From positions 1-29,180 of the forward strand of contig CAWUWW010000014.1 in assembly GCA_963926355.1 (NCBI GenBank): a DNA stretch of 29,180 bases. The letters are read 5' to 3'. The stretch is from SCGC-AAA076-P13 sp963926355. Lineage in GTDB: Bacteria > Pseudomonadota > Gammaproteobacteria > Magnimaribacterales > D2472. This document shows positions 7,875-16,169 of the stretch, piece by piece (within the stretch, counting starts at the first letter, position 1; the number at the start of each line of letters is the position of its first letter). The notes below the pieces were generated by a model, which ran no database searches, was not told the DNA's origin, and worked only from the letters and a program-made list of their open reading frames with translations. The translations under genes and the position numbers were made by a program.

Positions 7875-8507
7875 ATGAATAATTGCATAGTATGCGAAAG
7901 CAGTCTTATAGAAGAGTTTTATACATCTGATAAAAAAAAGCATTGGAAATGTAATACTTGCTTTGCAAAACTTTTAGATAAAATACATTACGTTGATGAA
8001 GAGGCAGAAAAAGATCGCTACTTAGAGCACAAAAATATTATCGACGACCCAGGGTATAGAAAATTTTTATCAAAACTTTCAGACCCGTTAAAAGCTAAGT
8101 TAGCTCCGAATAGCAAGGGGCTTGATTTTGGATGTGGCCACGGTCCAGCCCTAGAAGACATGCTTAAATCAGATGGTTTCGAGGTAGATTTATACGACCC
8201 ATTTTTTTTCCCAAATAAAGATATTTTTTTAAAGCAATACGATTTTATAACCTGCACAGAAACAGTAGAGCACTTTTTCAACCCTTGTAAGGAATTTAAA
8301 ACACTAGACACATTGCTATTACCTGGCGGCTGGCTGGGAGTCATGACAGATTTCATAACAACTGAAGATGCATTTGATCGCTGGTATTACAGGCGAGATC
8401 CAACTCATGTTGTATTTTATTCTGAAAAAACATTTGAAGTTATAGCAGATCAAAGAGGATGGAGTTGTGAGATACCATCGAAGAACATAGTTTTATTTCA
8501 TAAATAA
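7875..8507 (+). CDS. Class I SAM-dependent methyltransferase with N-terminal zinc-ribbon-like Cys pairs
   Basis: The 210-residue protein starts with two Cys pairs, CIVC (residues 4-7) and CNTC (26-29), spaced as in a small zinc ribbon. A methyltransferase domain follows: motif I is LDFGCGHGPALEDML near residue 78, ITCTETVEHF is the post-II segment, and LLPGGWLGVMTDF is the 'L.pGG.l' motif. The late RRDPTHVVFYSEKTF segment resembles type-11/23 methyltransferases that act on small molecules or tRNA. The substrate is unknown. The short gap to the upstream FMO gene suggests one transcript, and a modest AT-rich stem (TACTAAA/TTTAGTA) lies just after the stop without a T-run. Confidence 0.75.
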   Translation: MNNCIVCESSLIEEFYTSDKKKHWKCNTCFAKLLDKIHYVDEEAEKDRYLEHKNIIDDPGYRKFLSKLSDPLKAKLAPNSKGLDFGCGHGPALEDMLKSDGFEVDLYDPFFFPNKDIFLKQYDFITCTETVEHFFNPCKEFKTLDTLLLPGGWLGVMTDFITTEDAFDRWYYRRDPTHVVFYSEKTFEVIADQRGWSCEIPSKNIVLFHK

Positions 8508-8595
8508 GAGGCAAAATCGACTTACTAAATTAGCTCTTATCTTTAGTAGCCAAAACTAATAGCCAGCAGCAATAAATGTATGATAACTTAAGTGC

Positions 8596-9798
8596 ATGAC
8601 AAAATTTTTTATAATCAGCCTGATCATCATTTTAGTAATCGTGGGATTTTTTTATGGCCCAAAAATTACAAGACTTTATAATTTGAGCAATCTATATAAT
8701 GAAGAAAAGATAGCAGACAATTTTATTAATATAGATAAAATATTTCTTGTCTCAGATTCTATTTCTCCTTCAACCTCACCCCATAAATTTAATACTAAAC
8801 AATATAATTTACCAGAAACTTATTTATTTGAAGGTGAGGAAAAAAATCTACAAGAGAGCCTGGCTCACTTTAAAACCGATGGCCTGATGATTCTCCATGA
8901 AGGAGATAAGTTATATGAAAATTATTGGAACAATAACTTAGCCACATCTAAACATATAGCATTCTCTGTTTCTAAATCTTTCCTATCAGCCTTAATCGGC
9001 ATCGCGGTAGATGAAAACTTAATAGACAGCATAGAAGACCCTATAACTAAATATTTACCAGACTTCAATGGAACGGGCTATGAGGGAGTTTCAATAAAAA
9101 ATATTCTTCAAATGTCATCAGGTGTTGAATGGAATGAGGACTATGCTGATCCAAAATCTGACATCAACAGATTTGGAAGAGCTGTAGCCAAGGGCGTCTC
9201 GTTTAGAGAATTTGCAAAAACCTTAAAGCGATCAAAACAGCCAGGAACATATCATCATTATGTGAGCATCGATACACAGGTCCTCGGATTTCTTTTAGCA
9301 GAGGTTACTGGTATGCCTCTAAAAGATTATCTGCATGAGAAGATTTGGAGCAAGATTGGAATGGAAGATGGCGCTTATTATATTGTTGATAATTCTGGAG
9401 AGGAGATGGCTCTTGGAGGTCTCAATGCAACACTTAGGGATTATGCAAAGTTTGGACAGTTATTTCTTAACAAGGGCAACTGGAAGGGTGAGCAAATAGT
9501 TCCAGAGGCATGGGTAAAGGCATCTCATAATACAGACGGACCTCATTTAATACCTGGAGAAAGCGATCTTTCATCTAGTCCTTGGGGCTATGGCTTACAA
9601 TGGTGGGTGCCAGGTTTCCCTGATACCGATTACACGGCTTCAGGAGTTTATAATCAATATATATACATAGACCCACTTACAAACATCGTAATAGCAAAAA
9701 CATCATCTAATCACAGATATACTGCAGAAAAGGAATATTCAAAGGCAGCCCATATGGCTATGTTCAGAGCTATAGTAAAAAATATTAGTTCACAATAG
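8596..9798 (+). CDS. Membrane-anchored serine hydrolase (class C beta-lactamase family)
   Basis: This 400-residue protein has an N-terminal hydrophobic helix (residues 4-20) with little sign of a cleavage site, so it is probably tethered to the inner membrane and faces the periplasm. The catalytic SxxK is SVSK (S124-K127), the Tyr motif is YVS (Y222-S224), and the late AKTS fits the third (KTG-like) motif. GGLNATLRDYAKFGQLFLN and WGYGLQWW are hallmarks of the 'beta-lactamase related serine hydrolase' group, which includes esterases, DD-peptidases and amidases. Antibiotic hydrolysis should not be assumed. It probably has its own promoter, since 88 bp separate it from the methyltransferase gene, but no clear boxes were found. 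Confidence 0.82.
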   Translation: MTKFFIISLIIILVIVGFFYGPKITRLYNLSNLYNEEKIADNFINIDKIFLVSDSISPSTSPHKFNTKQYNLPETYLFEGEEKNLQESLAHFKTDGLMILHEGDKLYENYWNNNLATSKHIAFSVSKSFLSALIGIAVDENLIDSIEDPITKYLPDFNGTGYEGVSIKNILQMSSGVEWNEDYADPKSDINRFGRAVAKGVSFREFAKTLKRSKQPGTYHHYVSIDTQVLGFLLAEVTGMPLKDYLHEKIWSKIGMEDGAYYIVDNSGEEMALGGLNATLRDYAKFGQLFLNKGNWKGEQIVPEAWVKASHNTDGPHLIPGESDLSSSPWGYGLQWWVPGFPDTDYTASGVYNQYIYIDPLTNIVIAKTSSNHRYTAEKEYSKAAHMAMFRAIVKNISSQ

Positions 9799-9888
9799 CT
9801 ATAGCCTCGCGATGGGTAAATTGTTAAGAATCTTTATAGTTTTGCAGTAAAATAAAGAAAGCTAAATAATTAATAGCAAAGATTAACT

Positions 9889-11256
9889 ATGAAAAAAATA
9901 TTTCTAATATTGTGTATAAGCGTTCCTTTGATTTCTGAGGAAATAAAAACAGTTGAGGCAGTCTTCAATGAAAATAACCATAATCAAATTTTTTTAGATA
10001 TTGAAGCAGCTCTAGCAAGAGCCCAGGCTAGCCAAGGAATAATTCCTGAATGGGCCGCCAAAGAAATAACCAATAAAGCTAATACAAGATATATGACTGT
10101 TAAGGATGTGGCAGATGAAAATGCAATAGTCAGACATAGTGTTGTTGCAAGATTAAATGTATGGCGAAGATCTATAGAGGATGGAGCCGATGAGTTTGTT
10201 CATTTTGGGACTACAACTGTTGATATAAACGACACTTTATTAGTGCTTCAAATTAAACAATCGATTGAGCTATTTATAGAAGATATGCTTACCATCGAAA
10301 AATACCTATTAAAATTAACCAAAGACAACATTAATACTGTGATGACAGGTAGAACTCTTGGGCAGCACGCACTACCAATAACATTTGGAAAAAAAACTAG
10401 CACCTGGCTAGCAGAGAATAGAAGGAACATAGAAAGACTTGAGCATGTTAGATCCAAAATTGATAAATCAGGAATTTTAAAAGGTGCAGTAGGGTCTTAT
10501 TTGGGTCTCGGCAAGCAAGCCATGGAAACAGAGACTCTCATGATGAAAGAGCTTGGATTATCACAGCCTTATTTCGATGACTGGCATGGAACTAGAGACG
10601 TCTTTGCAGAGTATGCTTTAACGCTAGCTCTTATATCAAAATCCTATGGACGTATTGGCAATGAATTAACATTATTACAAATGACTGATATTGCAGAAAC
10701 CCAAGAAGTTCTTGGGAGCGGTGCAGTCGGCAGTAGCACAATGCCCCATAAGAAAAATCCAAGAGGGCCTGGTCAGTTAATAGAATATTCAAGAATAATT
10801 CCTAGATTATCAGAAATTATTTTAGATGACATGATTAATGATTTTGAAAGAGATGGCCAAAAAAGCGATGACGAAATTAAATTAATTTCTATTACGATGG
10901 AAGAAATGCTAAATAGAGCCAAGCCCATCATAAGAGAGCTCAAAGTTAATAAGGACGTTATGAAAGCAAACCTAAAAAGAACTCAAGGACTAATGCTTTC
11001 TCAGAGAATAGTGTTTGCCTTGGCAGATGATGTCGGAAAATCTTCTGCAAATGATCTTATGCATGAAGTTGCTGTAATGGCCCTTAATAATCATATTAGT
11101 CTCAAAGAGGCCATTATGAATGATGAGAGAGTAATGCAATATTTTTCTGAAAAAGAGCTTGATGAACTTCTAAATCCAGAAACATATATAGGCTTAGCTG
11201 AAGAGCAAACTCAAAAAATTATAAAAGACATCGAGCGGAAAAGAAAAGCTACCTAA
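9889..11256 (+). CDS. Fumarase/aspartase-superfamily lyase (adenylosuccinate lyase/PcaB-like) with predicted signal peptide
   Basis: The superfamily signature GSSTMPHKKNP is at 281-291, the conserved TxD-type region HFGTTTVDINDT starts at 105, and GRTLGQHALPITFG (154-167, with H160) is the second active-site region. All catalytic segments look intact, and 455 residues is normal for adenylosuccinate lyase or 3-carboxymuconate cycloisomerase relatives. Unexpectedly, residues 1-16 (MKK, then a hydrophobic IFLILCISVPLIS, then EE) look like a Sec signal peptide. They replace the short cytosolic N-terminus, and the family region begins directly at VFNENN (25-30). No alternative start lies between. 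If exported, the enzyme works in the periplasm on an unknown succinyl- or carboxymuconate-like substrate. It overlaps the convergent peptidase gene by 8 bp. Confidence 0.82.
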   Translation: MKKIFLILCISVPLISEEIKTVEAVFNENNHNQIFLDIEAALARAQASQGIIPEWAAKEITNKANTRYMTVKDVADENAIVRHSVVARLNVWRRSIEDGADEFVHFGTTTVDINDTLLVLQIKQSIELFIEDMLTIEKYLLKLTKDNINTVMTGRTLGQHALPITFGKKTSTWLAENRRNIERLEHVRSKIDKSGILKGAVGSYLGLGKQAMETETLMMKELGLSQPYFDDWHGTRDVFAEYALTLALISKSYGRIGNELTLLQMTDIAETQEVLGSGAVGSSTMPHKKNPRGPGQLIEYSRIIPRLSEIILDDMINDFERDGQKSDDEIKLISITMEEMLNRAKPIIRELKVNKDVMKANLKRTQGLMLSQRIVFALADDVGKSSANDLMHEVAVMALNNHISLKEAIMNDERVMQYFSEKELDELLNPETYIGLAEEQTQKIIKDIERKRKAT

Positions 11257-12703
11257 GCTCCTCTAGATTCATCTTATTAACATCTTCAATAATACCAAGA
11301 AAAGCTTTTGTTGATCTCTTTAGCCCCTCAGCAGGGACTAATTCAGGAGTATCTAATGTCGTATGATAAATAACATGATCAATGATATGAAACCCTGGAG
11401 CATTTCTAGTAAATTTAGGCTTATTATCCATATGGGTATATGTTGATACCCCATTTTCTTTTAATCTTTTTTTAAAGATCTTTTTAAATTCATCACTACC
11501 ATTAAAATGCCATCTAAAAGAGCCAACAGCATTGGAAGTCATTAAATTATTGTTATACCAGTGAAGTTGAGTCTGACTCGTGTGCTCAAGAGTTAATACC
11601 ATAGCTACGTTTTCCCAGTTATAAGTTTTATCAAACTCGAGCCTACTAAACTCTCCGTGGTGGTGATCTGGTAAAAAGAACATGGTTAGCGACCTTGGTC
11701 TGCCCGCCTTGTCCTTTAATGAAAAATACTCAGCAATCTCAAGGCCAACAGCTATGCCACTAGCATTATCCATTGATCCTTGAAAGTACCCATCAGTATG
11801 TCCGGCAAGAAAAATCTCCTCATCTGATGCGCCCTCAAGCCTTGCAATTAAGTAAGAGGTTTTAACATTCTTTAAAATGTCTATTTCTAAATCAAAATCA
11901 ATAATAACTTTTTCTGTGGCCATCCTATCTCTTAATTGAAAGCCCTCATCCTGGTTAATCGTTATGATCGGCATGTCAAAAGATGGAATTACCGTTCCAT
12001 TTGTATAGTAGTAAGGGGAGGGGTTGTATTGAGCATTTCCCGGAACGCCCATAATATTAATGATTAAGGCTGCGCCTTTTGCAGCAGCTCTATTATTAGC
12101 ATTAAAAAGCTTAGATCTTGAGCTTGCTGAATGACTTCTTCCTCCTGGAACAAACATACTATAAATAACTACAGCCTTGCCTTTCACATCTCTTCCAATA
12201 AAATCTGCCTCAGCCCCAAGACCAACCCATATAGCTTCTGCTTTGATCTTATTTTTTGGAAGTCGAATGCTCTCACCTGAAGGAAAGGATGATTTAAGAT
12301 TGAAGGACTTGCCATTTATTGAGTAAGAAGCATTCCACTTTGAAGGCCTCCATTCAGTAGGAATAACAATATCTCTTTTCTCTAAAGTAAAGCCTAATGA
12401 GCTTAATTTTTTGGCGATATAGTCCATTGTTTTTTTATCTTCCGGAGTCCCAGGAAGCCTTCCCCAGTATGGAGTTCGTTCTTTACTTTCAAGAGCTATA
12501 TTAGATATATCTTTTACCACTTGCTTCATTCTTCTAGGATCTACGGAAGAAAATTCTGGCGTAACCCATTCAGGATATTCTGACTCAAGCGGAATTAAAT
12601 TCGATGAATCTCTTGGGAGGCCCTTCCCAAATGTTTTTTCTTCTTCCGCTTCTAATCCTATTAAGAAGAAGGCACAAATAAATAATGTAAAGATATTTTT
12701 CAT
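11249..12703 (-). CDS. Exported M28-like metallopeptidase (PA-domain type)
   Basis: The 484-residue protein begins with a signal peptide (MKNIFTLFICAFFLIGLEA, cleavage about residue 19). A protease-associated-like insert lies around residues 150-260, followed by the M28 catalytic region: GHTDGYFQGSMDNASG (H302, D304, D312) supplies zinc ligands. Near the end, YHTTLDT gives the last His. M28 enzymes are periplasmic or secreted aminopeptidases and carboxypeptidases. One key element differs: where the family usually has a Glu-Glu pair (general base and ligand), this protein has LPDHHHGEFS (345-353), and the next acidic ligand reads LEHT. Activity may therefore be altered, or the Glu in HGE may compensate. 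The 3' end overlaps the lyase gene by 8 bp. Confidence 0.8.
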   Translation of the reverse strand: MKNIFTLFICAFFLIGLEAEEEKTFGKGLPRDSSNLIPLESEYPEWVTPEFSSVDPRRMKQVVKDISNIALESKERTPYWGRLPGTPEDKKTMDYIAKKLSSLGFTLEKRDIVIPTEWRPSKWNASYSINGKSFNLKSSFPSGESIRLPKNKIKAEAIWVGLGAEADFIGRDVKGKAVVIYSMFVPGGRSHSASSRSKLFNANNRAAAKGAALIINIMGVPGNAQYNPSPYYYTNGTVIPSFDMPIITINQDEGFQLRDRMATEKVIIDFDLEIDILKNVKTSYLIARLEGASDEEIFLAGHTDGYFQGSMDNASGIAVGLEIAEYFSLKDKAGRPRSLTMFFLPDHHHGEFSRLEFDKTYNWENVAMVLTLEHTSQTQLHWYNNNLMTSNAVGSFRWHFNGSDEFKKIFKKRLKENGVSTYTHMDNKPKFTRNAPGFHIIDHVIYHTTLDTPELVPAEGLKRSTKAFLGIIEDVNKMNLEELR

Positions 12704-12790
12704 TATTTTATATTAGCATTTTTGTGAACTTCTTTTTAAGAATTGCACATTGTTTATGCAAGCAAACAGGGTTATTGTATATATAGATAC

Positions 12791-12796
12791 AGGAGA
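12791..12796 (+). promoter_or_regulatory. Shine-Dalgarno site fixing the Mpo1-like start
   Basis: AGGAGA sits 7 nt ahead of the ATG at 12804. The in-frame ATG at 12750 has no such site and would add 18 non-family residues. Confidence 0.7.
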
Positions 12797-12803
12797 CGTA
12801 GAC

Positions 12804-13109
12804 ATGGAAAGATATACTAACTTTAAGGATTTTTATCCTTATTACTTAAGCGAACACAGTAATAAGCATACCAAATTGCTACATTTTATAGGAACTACAA
12901 TAGCAATATATTTGTACATAAGGTTTTTTATGACCTTCGATTTTTTATATTTACTTTATTCTTTATTGTCAGGTTATGGTTTTGCATGGGTAGCTCATTT
13001 CTTTGTAGAGCATAACAAGCCAGCAACTTTCAAATATCCACTTTGGAGTTTTATCGGGGATCATAAAATGTATCTCGAAGTATTGCAGGGCAAACATAAA
13101 ATTTTTTAA
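12804..13109 (+). CDS. Mpo1-like protein (DUF962)
   Basis: The 101-residue protein begins MERYTNFKDFYPYYLSEH and carries the DUF962/Mpo1 pattern. An N-terminal YLSEHSNKHTKLLHFIG segment has several His, two hydrophobic helices follow (about residues 29-65), and AWVAHFFVEHNKPATF leads to PLWSFIGDHKMY. In yeast, Mpo1 is an Fe(II)-dependent dioxygenase that performs alpha-oxidation of 2-hydroxy fatty acids; the bacterial function is inferred only. It is an integral membrane protein. The start at 12804 is chosen for its AGGAGA. It lies 12 bp from a fatty-acid-hydroxylase-family gene, a suggestive pairing because such hydroxylases could make the 2-hydroxy substrate. Confidence 0.8.
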   Translation: MERYTNFKDFYPYYLSEHSNKHTKLLHFIGTTIAIYLYIRFFMTFDFLYLLYSLLSGYGFAWVAHFFVEHNKPATFKYPLWSFIGDHKMYLEVLQGKHKIF

Positions 13110-13121
13110 TAGACCTCTATA

Positions 13122-13934
13122 ATGGAAATTCATACAAAAATTGTATTAGCAATATTCTTAGGCTTTATCTTATTAGAAATAATTTTTACAAGTTTTTTTA
13201 AAAAGCCAGGACAGCGAACAGACGATGCAATAGTTGAGATTTTTGGAACCATATCCCTGCTATTTTTTATACAACCTTTTGTATTTTTATTAGCTTACTC
13301 TTTAGCAGACTATTTTCTCCCAATATATAAAAACTATATAAACGAATGGTCTTTTTTAAGTATATTTGGCTTATTTTTAATTTTTGAAGATTTAACACAA
13401 TACTGGTGGCATAGGACTTGTCATAAGGTTCCTCTCCTTTACAACCTTCATAGGCCACATCATGATCCAGAATATCTCTCAATAAGAGTTGTTTTCAGAA
13501 ATAACCCTTTGTATTATTTTATGATGCCAGGCCTTTGGGTTGCTGGCATTCTTGTATATCTTGGAGCTGGATGGGTATATGCAGTTTATGTAGTCATAAA
13601 ACAAACCGTTATTTTTGGAGCTCATTCAGATTTTAGATGGGACGAGCCCTTATATAAAATTAAATGGCTTTCACCAATAATGTGGGTCATCGAAAGAACA
13701 ATATCAACTCCAGCAACTCATAGCGCTCATCATGGAAAATTTGCTTCTGATGAAGCAACTCATTACAAAGGCAATTACGGGAATTTATTATTTCTTTGGG
13801 ATATTATTTTTGGAACTGCAAAAATTACTAGAAAATATCCAGATAGAATGGGCGTTGAAAATCTTCCAGAAGCATCTGCCTCATATCAATTATTATGGCC
13901 AATTGTCAGAGCCCCTAAGCCTAAATTAGACTAA
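13122..13934 (+). CDS. Sterol desaturase/fatty acid hydroxylase family protein
   Basis: The 270-residue membrane protein has hydrophobic helices near residues 5-25, 42-68 and 74-92 and again around 130-160. The di-iron histidine boxes are HRTCH (about 99-103), HRPHH (112-116) and, after the last helices, HSAHH (about 204-208), with extra His in AHSDFRW. This is the eight-histidine arrangement of the fatty acid hydroxylase superfamily, whose members hydroxylate or desaturate lipids at the membrane using O2. The lipid substrate is not determinable from sequence. Twelve bp separate it from the Mpo1-like gene and seven from the DUF3445 gene, so it is the middle gene of a tight oxygenase operon. 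Confidence 0.85.
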   Translation: MEIHTKIVLAIFLGFILLEIIFTSFFKKPGQRTDDAIVEIFGTISLLFFIQPFVFLLAYSLADYFLPIYKNYINEWSFLSIFGLFLIFEDLTQYWWHRTCHKVPLLYNLHRPHHDPEYLSIRVVFRNNPLYYFMMPGLWVAGILVYLGAGWVYAVYVVIKQTVIFGAHSDFRWDEPLYKIKWLSPIMWVIERTISTPATHSAHHGKFASDEATHYKGNYGNLLFLWDIIFGTAKITRKYPDRMGVENLPEASASYQLLWPIVRAPKPKLD

Positions 13935-13941
13935 GATCTCG

Positions 13942-14724
13942 ATGATCGAACTAGATGAATATTTCTGGAATAATCCTCCTTGGGGTAAGGGAGATGAAAA
14001 ATATCGACTAGGCCTTAAGCCCATAGAAGAAAAATCCTGGCTAAATAGAAAAATAAGTAAAAAGTTACTGAATCATAAAAAAAATCTTTTAAAAAAGAGC
14101 TATGAGAAAGTTATTGCAACAACTGATGGCTCTAACGAGCCACAAAAAATCCTCGCTAAAATTTTTAATATTAAAGAGACCTTCTACCCAGATTTAATAG
14201 CAGAAATAGGCCTACATATTCAGGATGATTTATGTTTAATTGAAGCTCATGGGGAACAAAGACTTATAGCCGCAAGTGTATGCTCTCCTAGTTATTGGGA
14301 TCTAAGGAAGAAAATTGGTAAACCTTTAAGAGATATCCATGGACCTATCACAACTCTAAATGAGAAGATCGGAGACAGAATAGAAAAGTTTATAAAACAA
14401 GCTCCTGTGATGAGACCTTTTGCCCGAGAGAATTGGTTAATTCATGGGGATACTAAACGCTTGCATTTAAAAGAGGAGAAATGTCCTTCAACGCATCCCT
14501 CAGAATGGTTTATACGTTCAGAAAGAGAAACCTTATGCAGGTTCCATGAAAACTTCTCTCTATTTACTATCAATGTTTTTTTTCAACCTCTGAAATTAGT
14601 TCATAGTTTTCCAGAAGCAAGAGCAGGCCTCATCAAAAGTATCAATAAATTTGATCAAGAAGAGGCAGATTATTTTGGAGGAGATAGGAAAATTATGCTC
14701 ATTAAAGAGTATTTACAAAAGTAG
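13942..14724 (+). CDS. DUF3445 protein, heme-dependent oxidative N-demethylase-like
   Basis: This 260-residue soluble protein matches the DUF3445 pattern. It has an N-terminal FWNNPPWGKGDEKYRLGLKPI segment, LIAASVCSPSYWDLRKKIGKPL (108-129) followed by DIHGPI, the ENWLIHGD segment (163-170), and the C-terminal IRSERETLCRF (191-201). The best-studied relatives (HODM) are heme-PAS enzymes that oxidatively demethylate dimethylamine with partner subunits. None of those partners (reductase, ferredoxin, folate-binding subunit) is recognisable here, so the true substrate is open. It follows the fatty acid hydroxylase gene by 7 bp and precedes the lysine-pathway pair by 68 bp. Confidence 0.78.
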   Translation: MIELDEYFWNNPPWGKGDEKYRLGLKPIEEKSWLNRKISKKLLNHKKNLLKKSYEKVIATTDGSNEPQKILAKIFNIKETFYPDLIAEIGLHIQDDLCLIEAHGEQRLIAASVCSPSYWDLRKKIGKPLRDIHGPITTLNEKIGDRIEKFIKQAPVMRPFARENWLIHGDTKRLHLKEEKCPSTHPSEWFIRSERETLCRFHENFSLFTINVFFQPLKLVHSFPEARAGLIKSINKFDQEEADYFGGDRKIMLIKEYLQK

Positions 14725-14763
14725 AATCTAATTATGTTTATGGTTTTATATAGTTTCAGTGTA

Positions 14764-14769
14764 TATAAT
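14764..14769 (+). promoter_or_regulatory. Candidate -10 box for the lysine-catabolism pair
   Basis: A perfect TATAAT lies 23 bp before the ATG of the aldehyde dehydrogenase gene, in the only sizeable gap of this gene run. No good -35 was found 15-18 bp upstream, so the call rests on the -10 box and its position. Confidence 0.3.
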
Positions 14770-14792
14770 TTTTATATATAACGAGTAAATAA

Positions 14793-16169
14793 ATGACAAA
14801 TGTAAATGACTACGATCAGCTGGTTAATAGATCAGTTGAATTGTCCCAAAAGTGGAGAACGGTTCCTGCGCCTTTGAGAGGAGAGGTCATAAGAAAATTT
14901 GGCCAAGCACTTAGAGAAGAAAAAGAAGACCTCGCTCAGACGATAACAAAAGAAGCAAGAAAGATATCTACTGAATCTTTGGGAGAAGTTCAAGAGGCTA
15001 TAGATATGTGCGATTTTGCTGTAGGTCTTAGCAGACAGCTTTATGGCTTGACCATGCCAAGTGAAAGACCAAACCACAGACTTCAAGAGCTATGGCAACC
15101 TATTGGGGTGGTTGGATGTATTTCTGCATTCAATTTTCCAATGGCAGTATTTGCATGGAATTTCTGCCTAGCCGCCGTATGTGGTAATAGTGTTATCTGG
15201 AAGCCAAGCCCTCATGCAAATGAGTGCGCGCAAAAAATAAAAAATATTTGGGATAAAGTAAGTGGCGAATATGCTGATCTAATCCAAATACTAGAAGGGG
15301 GCAAGGAAGAGGCTGTAATGCTTTGCAAAGATAGAAATATTTCGCTTGTATCTGCAACAGGCAGTTCCCAAATGGGCAAAGAGCTTGCTCCATTAGTTGC
15401 TGCAAGATTGGGAAGAAGTCTTCTGGAGTTAGGCGGAAACAATGCTGCTATTGTTTGCCCATCTGCAGATCTAGACCTTACTATTAAAGGAATAGCTTTT
15501 TCTGCATGCGGAACAGCTGGTCAAAGATGCACCTCATTGAGAAGACTCTTTGTTCATGAAGATATATATGAAGATTGCATTAACAGACTTCAGAAATGTT
15601 TTGAAGATCTTGTCATAGGAGCTCCAGAAAAACCCTCATCACAGATAGGACCACTAATATCTGAAGATAGCTTCAAAGCAATGCAAAAAACACTTTCATC
15701 TATTAAAGCAAAGGGGGTAAGTGTTTTTGGTGGAGATCGTATAGAGGTAGAAGACCCAAGCGATTTTTATGTTAAACCTGCTCTAGTTGTAGTTGATAAG
15801 GTAGAGGACGAGATGCTAACAGAAACCTTTGCGCCTATTTTGTATATAAAAAAATACAAAGAACTTTCTGACGCAATTTATATGCAAAATAATGTAGTCC
15901 AAGGCTTAAGCAGTTCAATCTTTACCAATGATATGAGAGAGTCAGAATTATTTTTAAGTTCAGAAGGAAGTGATTGTGGAATTGCCAATGTAAATATTGG
16001 AACTAGTGGTGCAGAAATAGGCGGTGCGTTCGGAGGTGAAAAAGATACAGGAGGGGGAAGGGAATCAGGCTCAGATGCCTGGAAGTCTTATATGAGAAGG
16101 GTTACAGCAACTATTAATTTTGGAGAGGATCTTCCTCTTGCTCAAGGAGTAGAATTTGATGAAAGCTAA
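14793..16169 (+). CDS. Alpha-aminoadipate semialdehyde (piperidine-6-carboxylate) dehydrogenase, ALDH7 type
   Basis: The 458-residue protein matches the antiquitin/ALDH7 group closely: MPSERPNHRLQELWQPIGVVG (88-108), ISAFNFPMAV with N114, and IWKPSP with K137. LLELGGNN carries the general base E212, and GTAGQRCTSLRR has catalytic C246. ALDH7 enzymes oxidise alpha-aminoadipate semialdehyde (in equilibrium with piperidine-6-carboxylate) to aminoadipate with NAD+. The usual ~50-residue N-terminal strand region of antiquitin is missing. An in-frame TAA directly precedes the ATG, so the short N-terminus is genuine. The 3' end overlaps the lysine 6-dehydrogenase-like gene by 11 bp, which strongly supports a lysine-degradation role. 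Confidence 0.87.
   Translation: MTNVNDYDQLVNRSVELSQKWRTVPAPLRGEVIRKFGQALREEKEDLAQTITKEARKISTESLGEVQEAIDMCDFAVGLSRQLYGLTMPSERPNHRLQELWQPIGVVGCISAFNFPMAVFAWNFCLAAVCGNSVIWKPSPHANECAQKIKNIWDKVSGEYADLIQILEGGKEEAVMLCKDRNISLVSATGSSQMGKELAPLVAARLGRSLLELGGNNAAIVCPSADLDLTIKGIAFSACGTAGQRCTSLRRLFVHEDIYEDCINRLQKCFEDLVIGAPEKPSSQIGPLISEDSFKAMQKTLSSIKAKGVSVFGGDRIEVEDPSDFYVKPALVVVDKVEDEMLTETFAPILYIKKYKELSDAIYMQNNVVQGLSSSIFTNDMRESELFLSSEGSDCGIANVNIGTSGAEIGGAFGGEKDTGGGRESGSDAWKSYMRRVTATINFGEDLPLAQGVEFDES
16145..16149 (+). promoter_or_regulatory. Shine-Dalgarno site fixing the lysine dehydrogenase-like start
   Basis: AGGAG within the end of the aldehyde dehydrogenase gene lies 9 nt before the ATG at 16159. It favours that ATG over the TTG at 16156. 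Confidence 0.6.

Noticed and set aside
8018..8356. 112-codon minus-strand frame opposite the methyltransferase gene
   Set aside because: It is a shadow of the SAM-binding gene, with no start signals or recognisable domain.
8525..8551. Hairpin TACTAAA/TTTAGTA after the methyltransferase gene as a terminator
   Set aside because: The stem is short, AT-only apart from one C-G pair, has a 12-nt loop and is not followed by a T-run.
8596..9798. Beta-lactam resistance gene
   Set aside because: SxxK and YxS fit the whole serine-hydrolase superfamily, and the membrane anchor and neighbours give no reason to call a lactamase.
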